This document shows, in pieces, positions 17,998 through 27,100 of a stretch of 64,000 nt of DNA (position 1 is the stretch's first letter; every line of letters starts with the position of its first letter). Origin of the DNA: Lachnospiraceae bacterium UBA4364 (GTDB lineage: Bacteria; Bacillota; Clostridia; Lachnospirales; Lachnospiraceae); contig DGSK01000001.1 of NCBI GenBank assembly GCA_002393955.1, positions 470,702 to 534,701 of the forward strand. Direction: 5' to 3'. Below the pieces are notes generated by a model. It worked only from the letters and a program-made list of their open reading frames with translations, searched no databases and had not been told where the DNA came from. Both the position numbers and the translations under genes were made by a program.

Positions 17998-19398
17998 TCA
18001 GAAAGTAAACTTATCAGCAAAATATGCATCAAGCTCTGCTATCGCAATACGCTCCTGCTGCATTGTATCACGGTCACGGACTGTTACGCATCCGTCAGTC
18101 TCTGAATCAAAATCATATGTCACGCAGAAAGGCGTACCGATCTCATCCTGACGGCGATAACGCTTTCCGATAGCACCCCTGTCATCGAATTCACAGTTAT
18201 ACTTCTTTGAAAGCTGCGCGAAAATCTTTTCCGCACCCTCATCAAGCTTCTTGGAAAGAGGAAGCACACCGATCTTTACAGGTGCAAGTGCAGGATGGAA
18301 GTGAAGCACAGTTCTCATGTCGGGCTTCTCCTCCGTTCCGATATTCTCCTCATCATAAGCGGCACACAGGAAGGCAAGCACCACCCTGTCAGCACCGAGA
18401 GAAGGCTCGATAACGTACGGAACATATTTTTCATTTGACTCATCATCAAAATATGAAAGATCCTGCTTTGAAACATTCATATGCTGTGTCAGATCGTAAT
18501 CCGTACGGTCAGCTATGCCCCACAGTTCGCCCCAGCCTATGGTCGGGAACAGGAACTCTATGTCAGTTGTTCCCTTTGAGTAGAATGCCAGCTCTGCGGG
18601 ATCATGGTCACGCAGGCGGAGTTCTTCCTCTTTTATGCCAAGAGAGATCAGCCAGTCACGGCAGAAGCCTCTCCAATACTGAAACCACTCAAGGTCTGTT
18701 CCGGGCTTGCAGAAGAATTCCAGCTCCATCTGCTCAAATTCCCTTGTCCTGAAAGTAAAGTTTCCGGGCGTGATCTCATTTCTGAAAGACTTGCCCACCT
18801 GACCGATACCGAAAGGAATCTTCTTTCTGGTGGATCTCTGTACATTCTTAAAGTTAACGAATATACCCTGTGCAGTCTCAGGTCTTAAATAAACCACATC
18901 CTTGGCATCCTCGGTAACACCCTGGAAAGTCTTGAACATAAGGTTGAACTGCCTGATATCAGTAAAATTATGCTTTCCGCAGGAAGGACAAGGGATGGAA
19001 TTTTCCTTGATGTAATCCATCATCTGCTCCGTAGTCCAGCCGTCAACCGAAGACTCAAGTGTAAGTCCTTTCTCAGCCGCAAAATCCTCAATAACCTTAT
19101 CCGCACGGAAACGCTCATGGCACTCACGGCAGTCCATCAGAGGATCCGAGAATGATCCCAGATGTCCGGAAGCGATCCATGTCTGGGGATTCATGAGGAT
19201 CGCACAGTCAACACCCACATTGTAGGGAGACTCCTGGACGAATTTCTGCCACCAGGCTTTCTTTACGTTGTTCTTAAGCTCCACACCAAGATTTCCGTAA
19301 TCCCATGTGTTGGCCAGTCCGCCGTATATCTCTGATCCGGGGAAGATAAAGCCCCTTCCCTTGGCAAGATTCTTTATCTTCTCGAGTGTCTTTTCCAT
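17998..19398 (-). CDS. glyQS: Glycyl-tRNA synthetase, single-chain alpha2 type
   Basis: The 466-residue class II synthetase charges tRNA-Gly. Recognisable are the N-terminal FIFPGSEIYGGLANTWDYG, the long insertion with DCREC and CPSCGKHNF cysteines (zinc-type insertion), YLRPETAQGIFVNFKN, motif 2 around SFRNEITP and FRTREFEQMELEFF, and motif 3 region EPSLGADRVVLAFL. This is the eukaryote/archaea-like form also found in many Firmicutes, not the two-subunit GlyQ/GlyS. AGGAGG lies eight bases before the ATG. Only 26 bases separate it from the lipoprotein gene, leaving no room for a T-box leader immediately upstream. Confidence 0.97.
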   Translation of the reverse strand: MEKTLEKIKNLAKGRGFIFPGSEIYGGLANTWDYGNLGVELKNNVKKAWWQKFVQESPYNVGVDCAILMNPQTWIASGHLGSFSDPLMDCRECHERFRADKVIEDFAAEKGLTLESSVDGWTTEQMMDYIKENSIPCPSCGKHNFTDIRQFNLMFKTFQGVTEDAKDVVYLRPETAQGIFVNFKNVQRSTRKKIPFGIGQVGKSFRNEITPGNFTFRTREFEQMELEFFCKPGTDLEWFQYWRGFCRDWLISLGIKEEELRLRDHDPAELAFYSKGTTDIEFLFPTIGWGELWGIADRTDYDLTQHMNVSKQDLSYFDDESNEKYVPYVIEPSLGADRVVLAFLCAAYDEENIGTEEKPDMRTVLHFHPALAPVKIGVLPLSKKLDEGAEKIFAQLSKKYNCEFDDRGAIGKRYRRQDEIGTPFCVTYDFDSETDGCVTVRDRDTMQQERIAIAELDAYFADKFTF

Positions 19399-19424
19399 TT
19401 ATTTATCCTCCTGAATAATAATTT

Positions 19425-20036
19425 TCAATATACTACAAAATAAATCCCGTCGCCCACAGCACTGACAGTCTTAGCATTCCCTTTAAGCATTCCCTGGGAA
19501 TAGTACTTTATCTTTGAAGGGGTTTTAACTATGGCATCACCCTCCAGCACAACGATCTTCTTATCCCCCATACCCATCAGGTCATTCTTCCCTATGGTAT
19601 TCTCGGATGCGGATGCTTTGCTGAGCATCCTGTTAAAATCATATCCTGCCGAATAAGCTTCACTCACGGTACCGACAAAAATATCGTCATCCATATAGTC
19701 ATTATAAGCAGTGACATTCGCAAAAGAAAAATCGATATGCATCAAACCGTCTGCCAGCTCATATCCATCCATTATAATAGAGCCTTCGCCGTGCTTTGAA
19801 TTGTAATCAGCAAGCTCATCATTCACCATCTGTATAAGCTCTTCCTGGCTGTAGTAGCTTTCCGCAAAGCTCTCAACAAGCTTAGCCTTTACAGAACCGT
19901 CCTTTTCTACGGTAACAACTGTTTTGTCTTCCAGTTCCTGATTTCCATTAGTACATCCTGCCAGTAAAAGAAATGAAACAGCAACAAGACATACCGCACA
20001 ACATTGTCTCATTTTACTAAAAATAACCGTTTTCAA
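19425..20036 (-). CDS. Predicted lipoprotein of unknown function
   Basis: I place the start at the TTG at 20036, with GGAGG five bases upstream, because it gives a clean signal peptide (MKTVIFSKMRQCC...) ending in the lipobox LLLAGC; longer frames lack one. The mature part is about 175 residues, acidic, with segments such as YYSQEELIQMVNDEL and MLSKASASENTIGKND. It would be anchored to the outer face of the membrane. No family recognised. It is the first gene of the lipoprotein-glyQS-zinc-ribbon group and is divergent from the exonuclease gene. Confidence 0.65.
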   Translation of the reverse strand: MKTVIFSKMRQCCAVCLVAVSFLLLAGCTNGNQELEDKTVVTVEKDGSVKAKLVESFAESYYSQEELIQMVNDELADYNSKHGEGSIIMDGYELADGLMHIDFSFANVTAYNDYMDDDIFVGTVSEAYSAGYDFNRMLSKASASENTIGKNDLMGMGDKKIVVLEGDAIVKTPSKIKYYSQGMLKGNAKTVSAVGDGIYFVVY

Positions 20037-20209
20037 AGCTGCCTCCAAAAATTGCGGCTGATACCCTGCCCAATATGCACACAATAATATACCATAACCT
20101 TCGCTTTTTTTCAATGAAACTATATACATTTTGGTGTTATTTACAGCAGTCTTTTTGTGCAATTTTTCCCTTCTTTTCACGGTTACTCATTTATGCTATC
20201 ATTTTTCAC

Positions 20210-21133
20210 ATGAATTATATTGTTTTTGACTTAGAATGGAATCAGCCGGAAGGCCTGGACAGCAAATCCCGTCCCCTTCCCTTCGAGATAATAGAGATCG
20301 GTGCGGTCAGGCTGAACGAAAATTTTGAGCTGGTCTCAAAGTTCAGCCGTGTCATAAAGCCTCAGGTATATAACCGGCTGAACAGACATATCGTAAAAAT
20401 GCTCAGTTTAAAGCCGGGCGAGCTGGAAAAGGGCGGCAGCTTTGAAAATGTTGCCGGAAAATTTCTTGAATGGTGCGGCGAAGACTGTATTTTCTGCACC
20501 TGGGGAAATCAGGACCTTACAGAGCTCCAGAGGAACATGAACTACTACTCCATGCCGCCTCTTTCCGACGGGCCTTTCCGTTATATTGATGTGCAGAAAC
20601 TGTACAGCATAATGATAGACGATATGCAGCAGTATTCACTCGAAACAGCGGTAGACCGGATGAAGATCGTAAAGGATGTCCAGTTCCACAGAGCTTTCAG
20701 CGACGCCTACTACACTTCCAAGATACTTAAGCTGATCCCCGCTGATATCATTGAGCATAATCCTGCCTATGATGTTTATCATCTTCCTGCCACAAGGGAT
20801 GAGGAAATACATGTAAGCACATCGACCGGGCACACTGTATATTCCCGCGCTTTTGATTCAAAGGAAGATATACTGCAGGACAAAGTTTTATTGACTCTCT
20901 GGTGTCCTGTCTGCAAGGGACGCGCTCTGAAAAGGCGGATAAACTGGTTCAACCACTCCGGCAGGAATTACCATGCGGCCGGAAAATGCATCGAACACGG
21001 CTATGTCTCCGGGCTCATGCGGATCCGTCCGGGCGAGTTTGGCGGATTCTATGCTGAAAAAACAACCAGCCTTGCCTCCGAGCAGGAATTCCTTAAACTG
21101 TCAGAACAGTACCGAAAAGTTCCCACAAAATAA
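20210..21133 (+). CDS. 3'-5' exonuclease (DEDDh, KapD-like) with C-terminal zinc-binding domain
   Basis: The start at 20210 gives MNYIVFDLEWNQPEG, the first exonuclease motif with the D-x-E metal ligands; the last motif is HRAFSDAYYTSKI (His and Asp). The domain is the RNase T/DnaQ type found in KapD-like proteins. Residues about 230-290 add CPVCKGRAL ... AAGKCIEHGYV, a probable zinc-binding module specific to a Clostridia subgroup. Substrate unknown (RNA or DNA 3' ends). No Shine-Dalgarno is visible; a -10-like TATCAT lies about 8 bases before the ATG, so the message may be leaderless. A shared terminator follows. Confidence 0.82.
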   Translation: MNYIVFDLEWNQPEGLDSKSRPLPFEIIEIGAVRLNENFELVSKFSRVIKPQVYNRLNRHIVKMLSLKPGELEKGGSFENVAGKFLEWCGEDCIFCTWGNQDLTELQRNMNYYSMPPLSDGPFRYIDVQKLYSIMIDDMQQYSLETAVDRMKIVKDVQFHRAFSDAYYTSKILKLIPADIIEHNPAYDVYHLPATRDEEIHVSTSTGHTVYSRAFDSKEDILQDKVLLTLWCPVCKGRALKRRINWFNHSGRNYHAAGKCIEHGYVSGLMRIRPGEFGGFYAEKTTSLASEQEFLKLSEQYRKVPTK

Positions 21134-21178
21134 TGATGCTCTGACAGTGATCAATGTAACAGTCTGATAACTCCATTA

Positions 21179-21234
21179 TAAAAGGCACCGCCCGATGATA
21201 TACATCCAAAGCGGTGCCTCTATTATTCTTTTAT
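21179..21234. terminator. Bidirectional terminator between convergent genes
   Basis: A 9-bp stem (AGGCACCGC / GCGGTGCCT) with a 19-nt loop lies between the exonuclease (plus) and the SPFH gene (minus). T-rich tracts follow on both strands: TCTATTATTCTTTT on plus, TTTTAT on minus. Confidence 0.8.
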
Positions 21235-21296
21235 TCAATTAATTCCCGGCTAAAACTTCCCGCGTATAGTGTTCGGAAAGCAGAACGATGATCAGC

Positions 21297-22697
21297 TCAG
21301 GCCTTGTCGCTGTCGTCGAATATATCGCCGCACTCAGGACAGAACTTCGGAGGATGATGAGGATCCTCAGGCTCCCAGCCACACTTGTCACACTTGTAAA
21401 TAGGTGCTCCTTCAGGCTTTTTAGCTCCGCACTCCTGACAGAACTTTCCCTTATTCACTGCGCCGCATGAGCATGTCCAGCCTGCTGCATCTGCCGGCTT
21501 GGCCGCACCGCACTCTGCACAGAACTTGCCGGTGTTGCCTTCCTTGCCGCACTGACCACACTTCCAGCCTGCTGCCGCAACCACAGCCGCCGCCTGCATC
21601 TGGGGAGCAGCCTGGGGAGCCGGTGCGGCCTGCTGTTGCTGCTGCTGAGCCTGTGCTGCGAGATTGGATATTGTATTGGCTCCTGCTGCATTCTGAGCAA
21701 AGCCCATGCCCATAAAGCCTGTCATGGCACCGGCAGAGTTGCCTGCCGCCGTCCTCATTGCATCTGCTGTAGCAGTTGTCATAGTACCTGCCATCATAGC
21801 AGCACTGTTACCCATAGCACTTGCTCTCTGCAGATCCTGGATCATCTTCATGTCTTCAGGTGTGAGAGTAGGAACAGACATTGCGATCTTCTCAATGCTG
21901 ATTCCTCTGTTCTGAGCCCAGCTTTCAGCCAGCGCATTGTTCATGGCATTCTTAAGCTCTTCTGTATGCTTTGGAAGCTGGTTAGGACGGATCTCAAGAT
22001 CAGCTATCTCTGCAAGACCGGTTCCAAGTGCGTCGATGAACTCTGCCTTAAGCTGTCCGTCAATCTTATCCCTGGTAAAGGTGCCGTCAGCAATATTACC
22101 TGCAACATTCTTATAGAATACTATAGGATCCGTAAGTCTGTAAGAGTATCTACCGTTACATCTTAAGTTTACTTCCATATCCAGACCGATATTCTTATCA
22201 ACAGCACGGAACATAACAGGATTCGGTGTACCGAATAAATTATCCATTATCTCCAGTAAGTTAAAATAGTAAACCTTCTGGACACGTGCCGTGTCTCCGC
22301 CGAAGGTAACACGCTCACCCCACTTCTTGAAGGAGTCAACTATACCCTTGCCAAGTCCGCCATAGAATATGCTGGGCTCTGCTGATGTATCATAAGTAAA
22401 CTCTCCGGGCTCTGCGCACACCTCAACGATCTTGCCATTATCAACTATGATCATGCACTGACCGTCAGCCACCGCTACTCTTGATCCGTTAGTTATGATG
22501 TTGTCACTCCCCTTGGTATTTGCAGAATTCCTGGACGTCCTCTTCTGACCCACGGTCATAAGAACATTCTTGTCCATTGCATCACAATAGAAGTACTCTT
22601 TCCACTGATCTGCAAAAACAGAGCTGGCACCTGCCACAGCTGCCTGACCAATGCCGCTGCCCATGACAGCACCTTTAATTTCCTGAATTAATCCCAT
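21297..22697 (-). CDS. SPFH-domain protein with three C-terminal zinc ribbons
   Basis: The 466-residue protein (ATG at 22697 with GAAGGGAG upstream) belongs to the YdjI-like SPFH group: GSRVAVADGQCMIIVDNGKI and the long beta-rich SPFH fold are typical. A Q/A/P-rich linker (with a run of six Q) precedes three zinc ribbons: CGQCG...CAECG, CSCG...CQECG and CDKCG...CPECG. In Bacillus, YdjI takes part in membrane-stress foci with phage-shock-like proteins. Here it may scaffold other proteins through the ribbons; this is inference. An extended -10 (TGGTAAAAT, 22756-22748 on minus) is a candidate promoter. Confidence 0.85.
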   Translation of the reverse strand: MGLIQEIKGAVMGSGIGQAAVAGASSVFADQWKEYFYCDAMDKNVLMTVGQKRTSRNSANTKGSDNIITNGSRVAVADGQCMIIVDNGKIVEVCAEPGEFTYDTSAEPSIFYGGLGKGIVDSFKKWGERVTFGGDTARVQKVYYFNLLEIMDNLFGTPNPVMFRAVDKNIGLDMEVNLRCNGRYSYRLTDPIVFYKNVAGNIADGTFTRDKIDGQLKAEFIDALGTGLAEIADLEIRPNQLPKHTEELKNAMNNALAESWAQNRGISIEKIAMSVPTLTPEDMKMIQDLQRASAMGNSAAMMAGTMTTATADAMRTAAGNSAGAMTGFMGMGFAQNAAGANTISNLAAQAQQQQQQAAPAPQAAPQMQAAAVVAAAGWKCGQCGKEGNTGKFCAECGAAKPADAAGWTCSCGAVNKGKFCQECGAKKPEGAPIYKCDKCGWEPEDPHHPPKFCPECGDIFDDSDKA

Positions 22698-22815
22698 ACT
22701 ACTTCTCCCTTCTAAGAATAATTGCACAGAATACCCGCGCCTGATTTATTTTACCATAAAACCGTCTGTTTTTATATACTATGATTAACTCGCCAAAATC
22801 AGCGAAAATCATTTT

Positions 22816-24156
22816 TTAATTCACACGGGACGACCTTACGCCTATCTGATAGTAATCAAATCCGTTCTTATTCGCCGTGTACGTACCGTAGATATTTCTT
22901 CCGTCGAATATCACAGGATTCTTAAGCAGTTCCTTCATCCTCTCGAAATCCGGGCTCCTGAATTCCTTCCATTCAGTGATAAGTATAAGGGCATCCGCGT
23001 CCTTAAGGGCATCATACTTGTTCTCAACATAAGCAACATGTGTATTATCCTTAAGATAGCATTTCTTTGCTTCTTCCACAGCCTTGGGATCATACGCGAT
23101 TATCTCTGCCCCGGCTTCCGTCAGGTCGTTTATAATAGTTATGGATGAAGCCTCGCGCATATCATCCGTATCAGGCTTAAATGACAGTCCCCATACGGCA
23201 AATTTCATTCCGCTTAAATCATTCCCGAAGCACTCCTTCACCTTATCGGATATCACATGCTTCTGGGCTTTATTCACTTCCTCAACAGCAGCAAGGAGCT
23301 TTGCGTCGTAGCCAAACTCAGCCGCTGTGCTTATAAGAGCCTTTACATCCTTGGGGAAGCAGCTTCCACCGTACCCGCATCCGGGATAGATAAAGCTATA
23401 GCCTATACGCTTGTCAGAGCCTATGCCTTTTCTCACCTTATTGACATCTGCACCCACCTGCTCGCAGATTCTTGAAATCTCGTTCATAAAGGAGATCTTT
23501 GTGGCAAGCATTGAATTGGCTGTATATTTTGTCATCTCGGCACTTGCTACATCCATAAGGATAAAGGTATCAGTGTTGAGCACATAGTGTCTGTAAAGCT
23601 CACGCATCACATCTGCGGCATCGTCATTATCCGCACCTATGACGATCCTGTCCGGACGCATACAGTCCGATACAGCCGTTCCTTCCTTCAGGAATTCCGG
23701 ATTTGATATCACATCAAAGGTGAGGTCAGAGCCCCTGTCATTAAGAGCCTTCTGTATCGTGTCACGCACTTTCAGTGCAGTTCCGACAGGGACGGTTGAC
23801 TTATCAACCACATACATATGGCGCTTCATGGTCTGTCCTATGCTCTTTGCCACTTCCAGAACATAATGGAGATCCGCAGAACCGTCCTCACCCATAGGCG
23901 TTCCTACTGCAATAAAGCATATATTTGCCTTGTCCATGGCCTCTTCTATCTTTGTGGTAAATCTGAGCGATCCGGCCTTATAGTTCTTAAGCACCAGATC
24001 CGACAGCCCCGGCTCATATATGGGGATAATCCCCTTCTTAAGCCTCTCTATCTTGTCTTCATCCACATCCACGCACCAGACATCATTTCCCATGTCCGAA
24101 AAACATGTACCGGTTACCAGTCCTACATATCCGGTTCCTATGACAGCAATCCTCAT
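22816..24156 (-). CDS. ugd: UDP-glucose 6-dehydrogenase
   Basis: The 446-residue enzyme oxidises UDP-glucose to UDP-glucuronate, a precursor for surface polysaccharide. It has the NAD-binding start MRIAVIGTGYVGLVTG, the GTPMGEDGSAD segment, the catalytic cysteine in YPGCGYGGSCFPKD, and the C-terminal AVWGLSFKPDTDDMREA. The C-terminus LITEWKEFRSPDF is also typical. GGAGG lies six bases before the ATG. Thirty-eight bases separate it from the VWA gene upstream. It may supply the glycan genes further along the window. Confidence 0.97.
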   Translation of the reverse strand: MRIAVIGTGYVGLVTGTCFSDMGNDVWCVDVDEDKIERLKKGIIPIYEPGLSDLVLKNYKAGSLRFTTKIEEAMDKANICFIAVGTPMGEDGSADLHYVLEVAKSIGQTMKRHMYVVDKSTVPVGTALKVRDTIQKALNDRGSDLTFDVISNPEFLKEGTAVSDCMRPDRIVIGADNDDAADVMRELYRHYVLNTDTFILMDVASAEMTKYTANSMLATKISFMNEISRICEQVGADVNKVRKGIGSDKRIGYSFIYPGCGYGGSCFPKDVKALISTAAEFGYDAKLLAAVEEVNKAQKHVISDKVKECFGNDLSGMKFAVWGLSFKPDTDDMREASSITIINDLTEAGAEIIAYDPKAVEEAKKCYLKDNTHVAYVENKYDALKDADALILITEWKEFRSPDFERMKELLKNPVIFDGRNIYGTYTANKNGFDYYQIGVRSSRVN

Positions 24157-24194
24157 TGTAAGCCTCCTAAATATCTATTTTTAAAATATAATGA

Positions 24195-27100
24195 TCAGCC
24201 ATTGTTACGCTCTCTCTTTTTCTTAAGAAGCGCAGATGTATCCAGGGTATCGTTTGCGGGCTCTTCCTTCTTCTTTGAAGCCTTACCCTTATTAGCCTTA
24301 ACACCTGCAGACATCTGCGGTGCGCCGGGCGCTCCCGTATTCATTAACGGTGCTCCCTGTGCAGGCATATGTCCCGGTGCAGCATTAAAGCTGGCATTAA
24401 CAGGCTGCCCGGACATTCCCGGTGCAGCAGTTTCTCCCGCAGGAACGCCTTCCGGAAGCACTTCCGGCTGCAGTTTCTGCCTTCTGCCAGCTGACTTTAA
24501 TCCTCTCCTTGCAGGCTCCCAGCCGAATCTCCTGCCGGCGATATCAGCTAAAAACAGTATCATTGCAAGTATGATAAAGAAATTTGTCAGGTCGATGCTT
24601 CCGGCAGTACTTACCTCCAGCTTCTTCCAGAGATTATCCTCCGGTGTAAGGTAAAAACCATAATTCTCAACGAAAGTCCTGAATGTCTTGTCCGTTATAT
24701 CAAACCTGTACTCATCGCTGTACTGAACCACGCTGGCAGTAGTAAATGCGCCCTGTATGGTACCGTCATCACTGCGGCGGACGTTGATATTATACAACCC
24801 TTTCTGGGTAGAATCTATAACTGCACGGTATACGCCCGGCTCCGATGCGGTAAAGTTCACATCACCTGTTTCTCCATCAGGACTGGTGTAAATAGCCGTA
24901 ATCTCCGTACCGTCCGTATATTCATCCGTGTAGTATTCAAGCACAGTCTGCTCTCCGACCTGCTTTACATCCACCCGGTCCTCGCCTACTCCGCCGGTTC
25001 CGGTGACATAATCTATCATCCTGCGCCAGAGCTCAGCATAATCGTCATTTCCCGAATATGCTGCCGTCCAGCCGCCGTCCACACTGGTATTCCATGCAAT
25101 GGTCTTCCCCAGGCCGTACTGCCATGCGGTCAGCACGGGATCTCCCTCATCACTAACCACTAGCTGCTGTGCCCCGGTCTTTGGTGAACCAGCCACATAT
25201 CCCAGTATATTAAACCACCCGTTTTCAAAAAGGCCGTTTGTGATATCACTGGAAGCGACTGACAGTGAATAATCACCATTCTTGATATAGGTATTTCCGC
25301 CCATAAAGACTTCCTGGGAGAAAATCCTGGGCAGGTCCGTATTGCCGTCTGCATAATAATACCTTCCGCCGCACTGCTTTGCCAGGTCAGCCATAAGCGC
25401 CGTATCAGAGTACTGGCCTACCGCCACCGTGGAAAGTGTCACATTATCTGCATTTATCTTGCTTATTACCGATGAGAAGTTATCTGTCTCACCCATTCCG
25501 TCCGTAAGCAATATGATATGCTTTACCTGGGCATCGCTGTGCTTTATCTCAGCCCTTGCTTCCTCAAGTGCCGGCATTATCACTGTTCCGCCGCCGCTGG
25601 GTATGGAATCAATATCATCCTTTATCCCCTGCTTATCTGACGCATCCGACATGGGATGATACCATTTGAAATAGTCATCAAAGGCAAGGACGCCCACGTC
25701 ATCCGTATCACGCATATTATCCACGGCACGCTTGGAAGCTTCCAGCGCCATGTCAAGAATGGTAAATCCGTTTCCCGCATAATCATCCATGGATCCGGAA
25801 TGGTCTATTACCATTACGATAGCAGTCTTAGGTACTTCTACCACGCTCCTTAATTCCATATTGACGGGGAGTACTGTTTCAACCACTGTATCATTGTATC
25901 CGCCTAGCATGAAACTGTCCTCACCGCCGGTCATTATCACGCCCCGGCCGTAATCCTTTACATAGGTCTCAAGGTTATCCAGGAAGCCTTCCGGAAGCTC
26001 TCCGTAATAAGCATTCTCAATTATGACCGCACGGTATACTAAAAGGTCATTTAAGGTTTCCGGCGCATTGGAAGCTTTCACTATCTCGGCATTGACATTT
26101 ATTGCAGAAAGCAGCGCCTCAAAAGGTGCAGAATTCTCACCGTTGCCCCTGAGCACCAGTATCTTCGGTGCATTGGTAACTTCCGAATATGCATCATATA
26201 CATCATTCTCGGCACAGGTATCCCCCGCTGCTTCCACCTCTACGGTAAACTGCTCCAGAGAATCGCCGGTAACCGTTTCTTCAAAGATAAATTCATTATG
26301 TCCGGTGCGCAGATGTACCGACTCCTGCGTCACTACAGTCTCCCCGGACATAATTTTTATGACAGCATCCGTTTCGAAGTTGCTCTCCAGTGCAACAGTC
26401 ATGTAATACTTGTCGCCGGGATGAAGCTCATCCGGCATATCCACTGATTCAATATAGCAGTCATCACCGGATTCAGAACCAAGCACGTATGCCTCTAAAC
26501 TTATCTCACCGGATCTGATCATGGACGCAGTATTCTCAATATCGCCTGCCGTCTGCTTTCCGTCTGTAAGCACCACAATCCTGCCGGCAGAATCCGCAGG
26601 TATAAGTGATATCGCCCTCTGCAGTGCCTTTTCATAATTAGTAGCCGTATCATCCGCAGCGGAATTCAGCCCCATGAACATATCCCTGTCGGTTACGAAC
26701 TGATCCACAACAGCATCCCTTCCGAAACCTACTATGGCATATTTATTGTTGGCAGGCATATCTTCAAGTGCATCGTCTATGAAATCCTCAAAGGCTTCCA
26801 TATTTTCCTCGTCACTGACGGAATAGTCCACCACAAATACGGTTGTGACATCCTTTGCCTTCCTTGGAAGCCTTATGCCAAGCATTGAAAGTATCACAAG
26901 AACCATTATCACTATCCGGAGAATGAGATAAAACTTTCTCCGGTAATTCATCTTCTTTACATAGAGTACCCACTCCACTATGAGCAGTATCAGCGCTATA
27001 GCTAGAAGTATCCAGCATAAGCTCTTCTTGGCCTTAGCGGCACTCTGTGTACCTGAATAGACGAGATTCTCGGAAGTGATCTTTCCGTCCCTTCCAAGTG

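Noticed and set aside
19399..19424. T-box riboswitch for glyQS
   Set aside because: Only 26 bases lie between the lipoprotein stop and the glyQS start, far too short; nothing T-box-like was seen before the lipoprotein gene.
24195..24480. Plus-strand frame antisense to the Pro/Gly-rich tail of the VWA protein (part of a 278-codon frame from 23818)
   Set aside because: It is a long open frame only because of the biased codons of the ugd and VWA genes on the other strand; no ribosome site.
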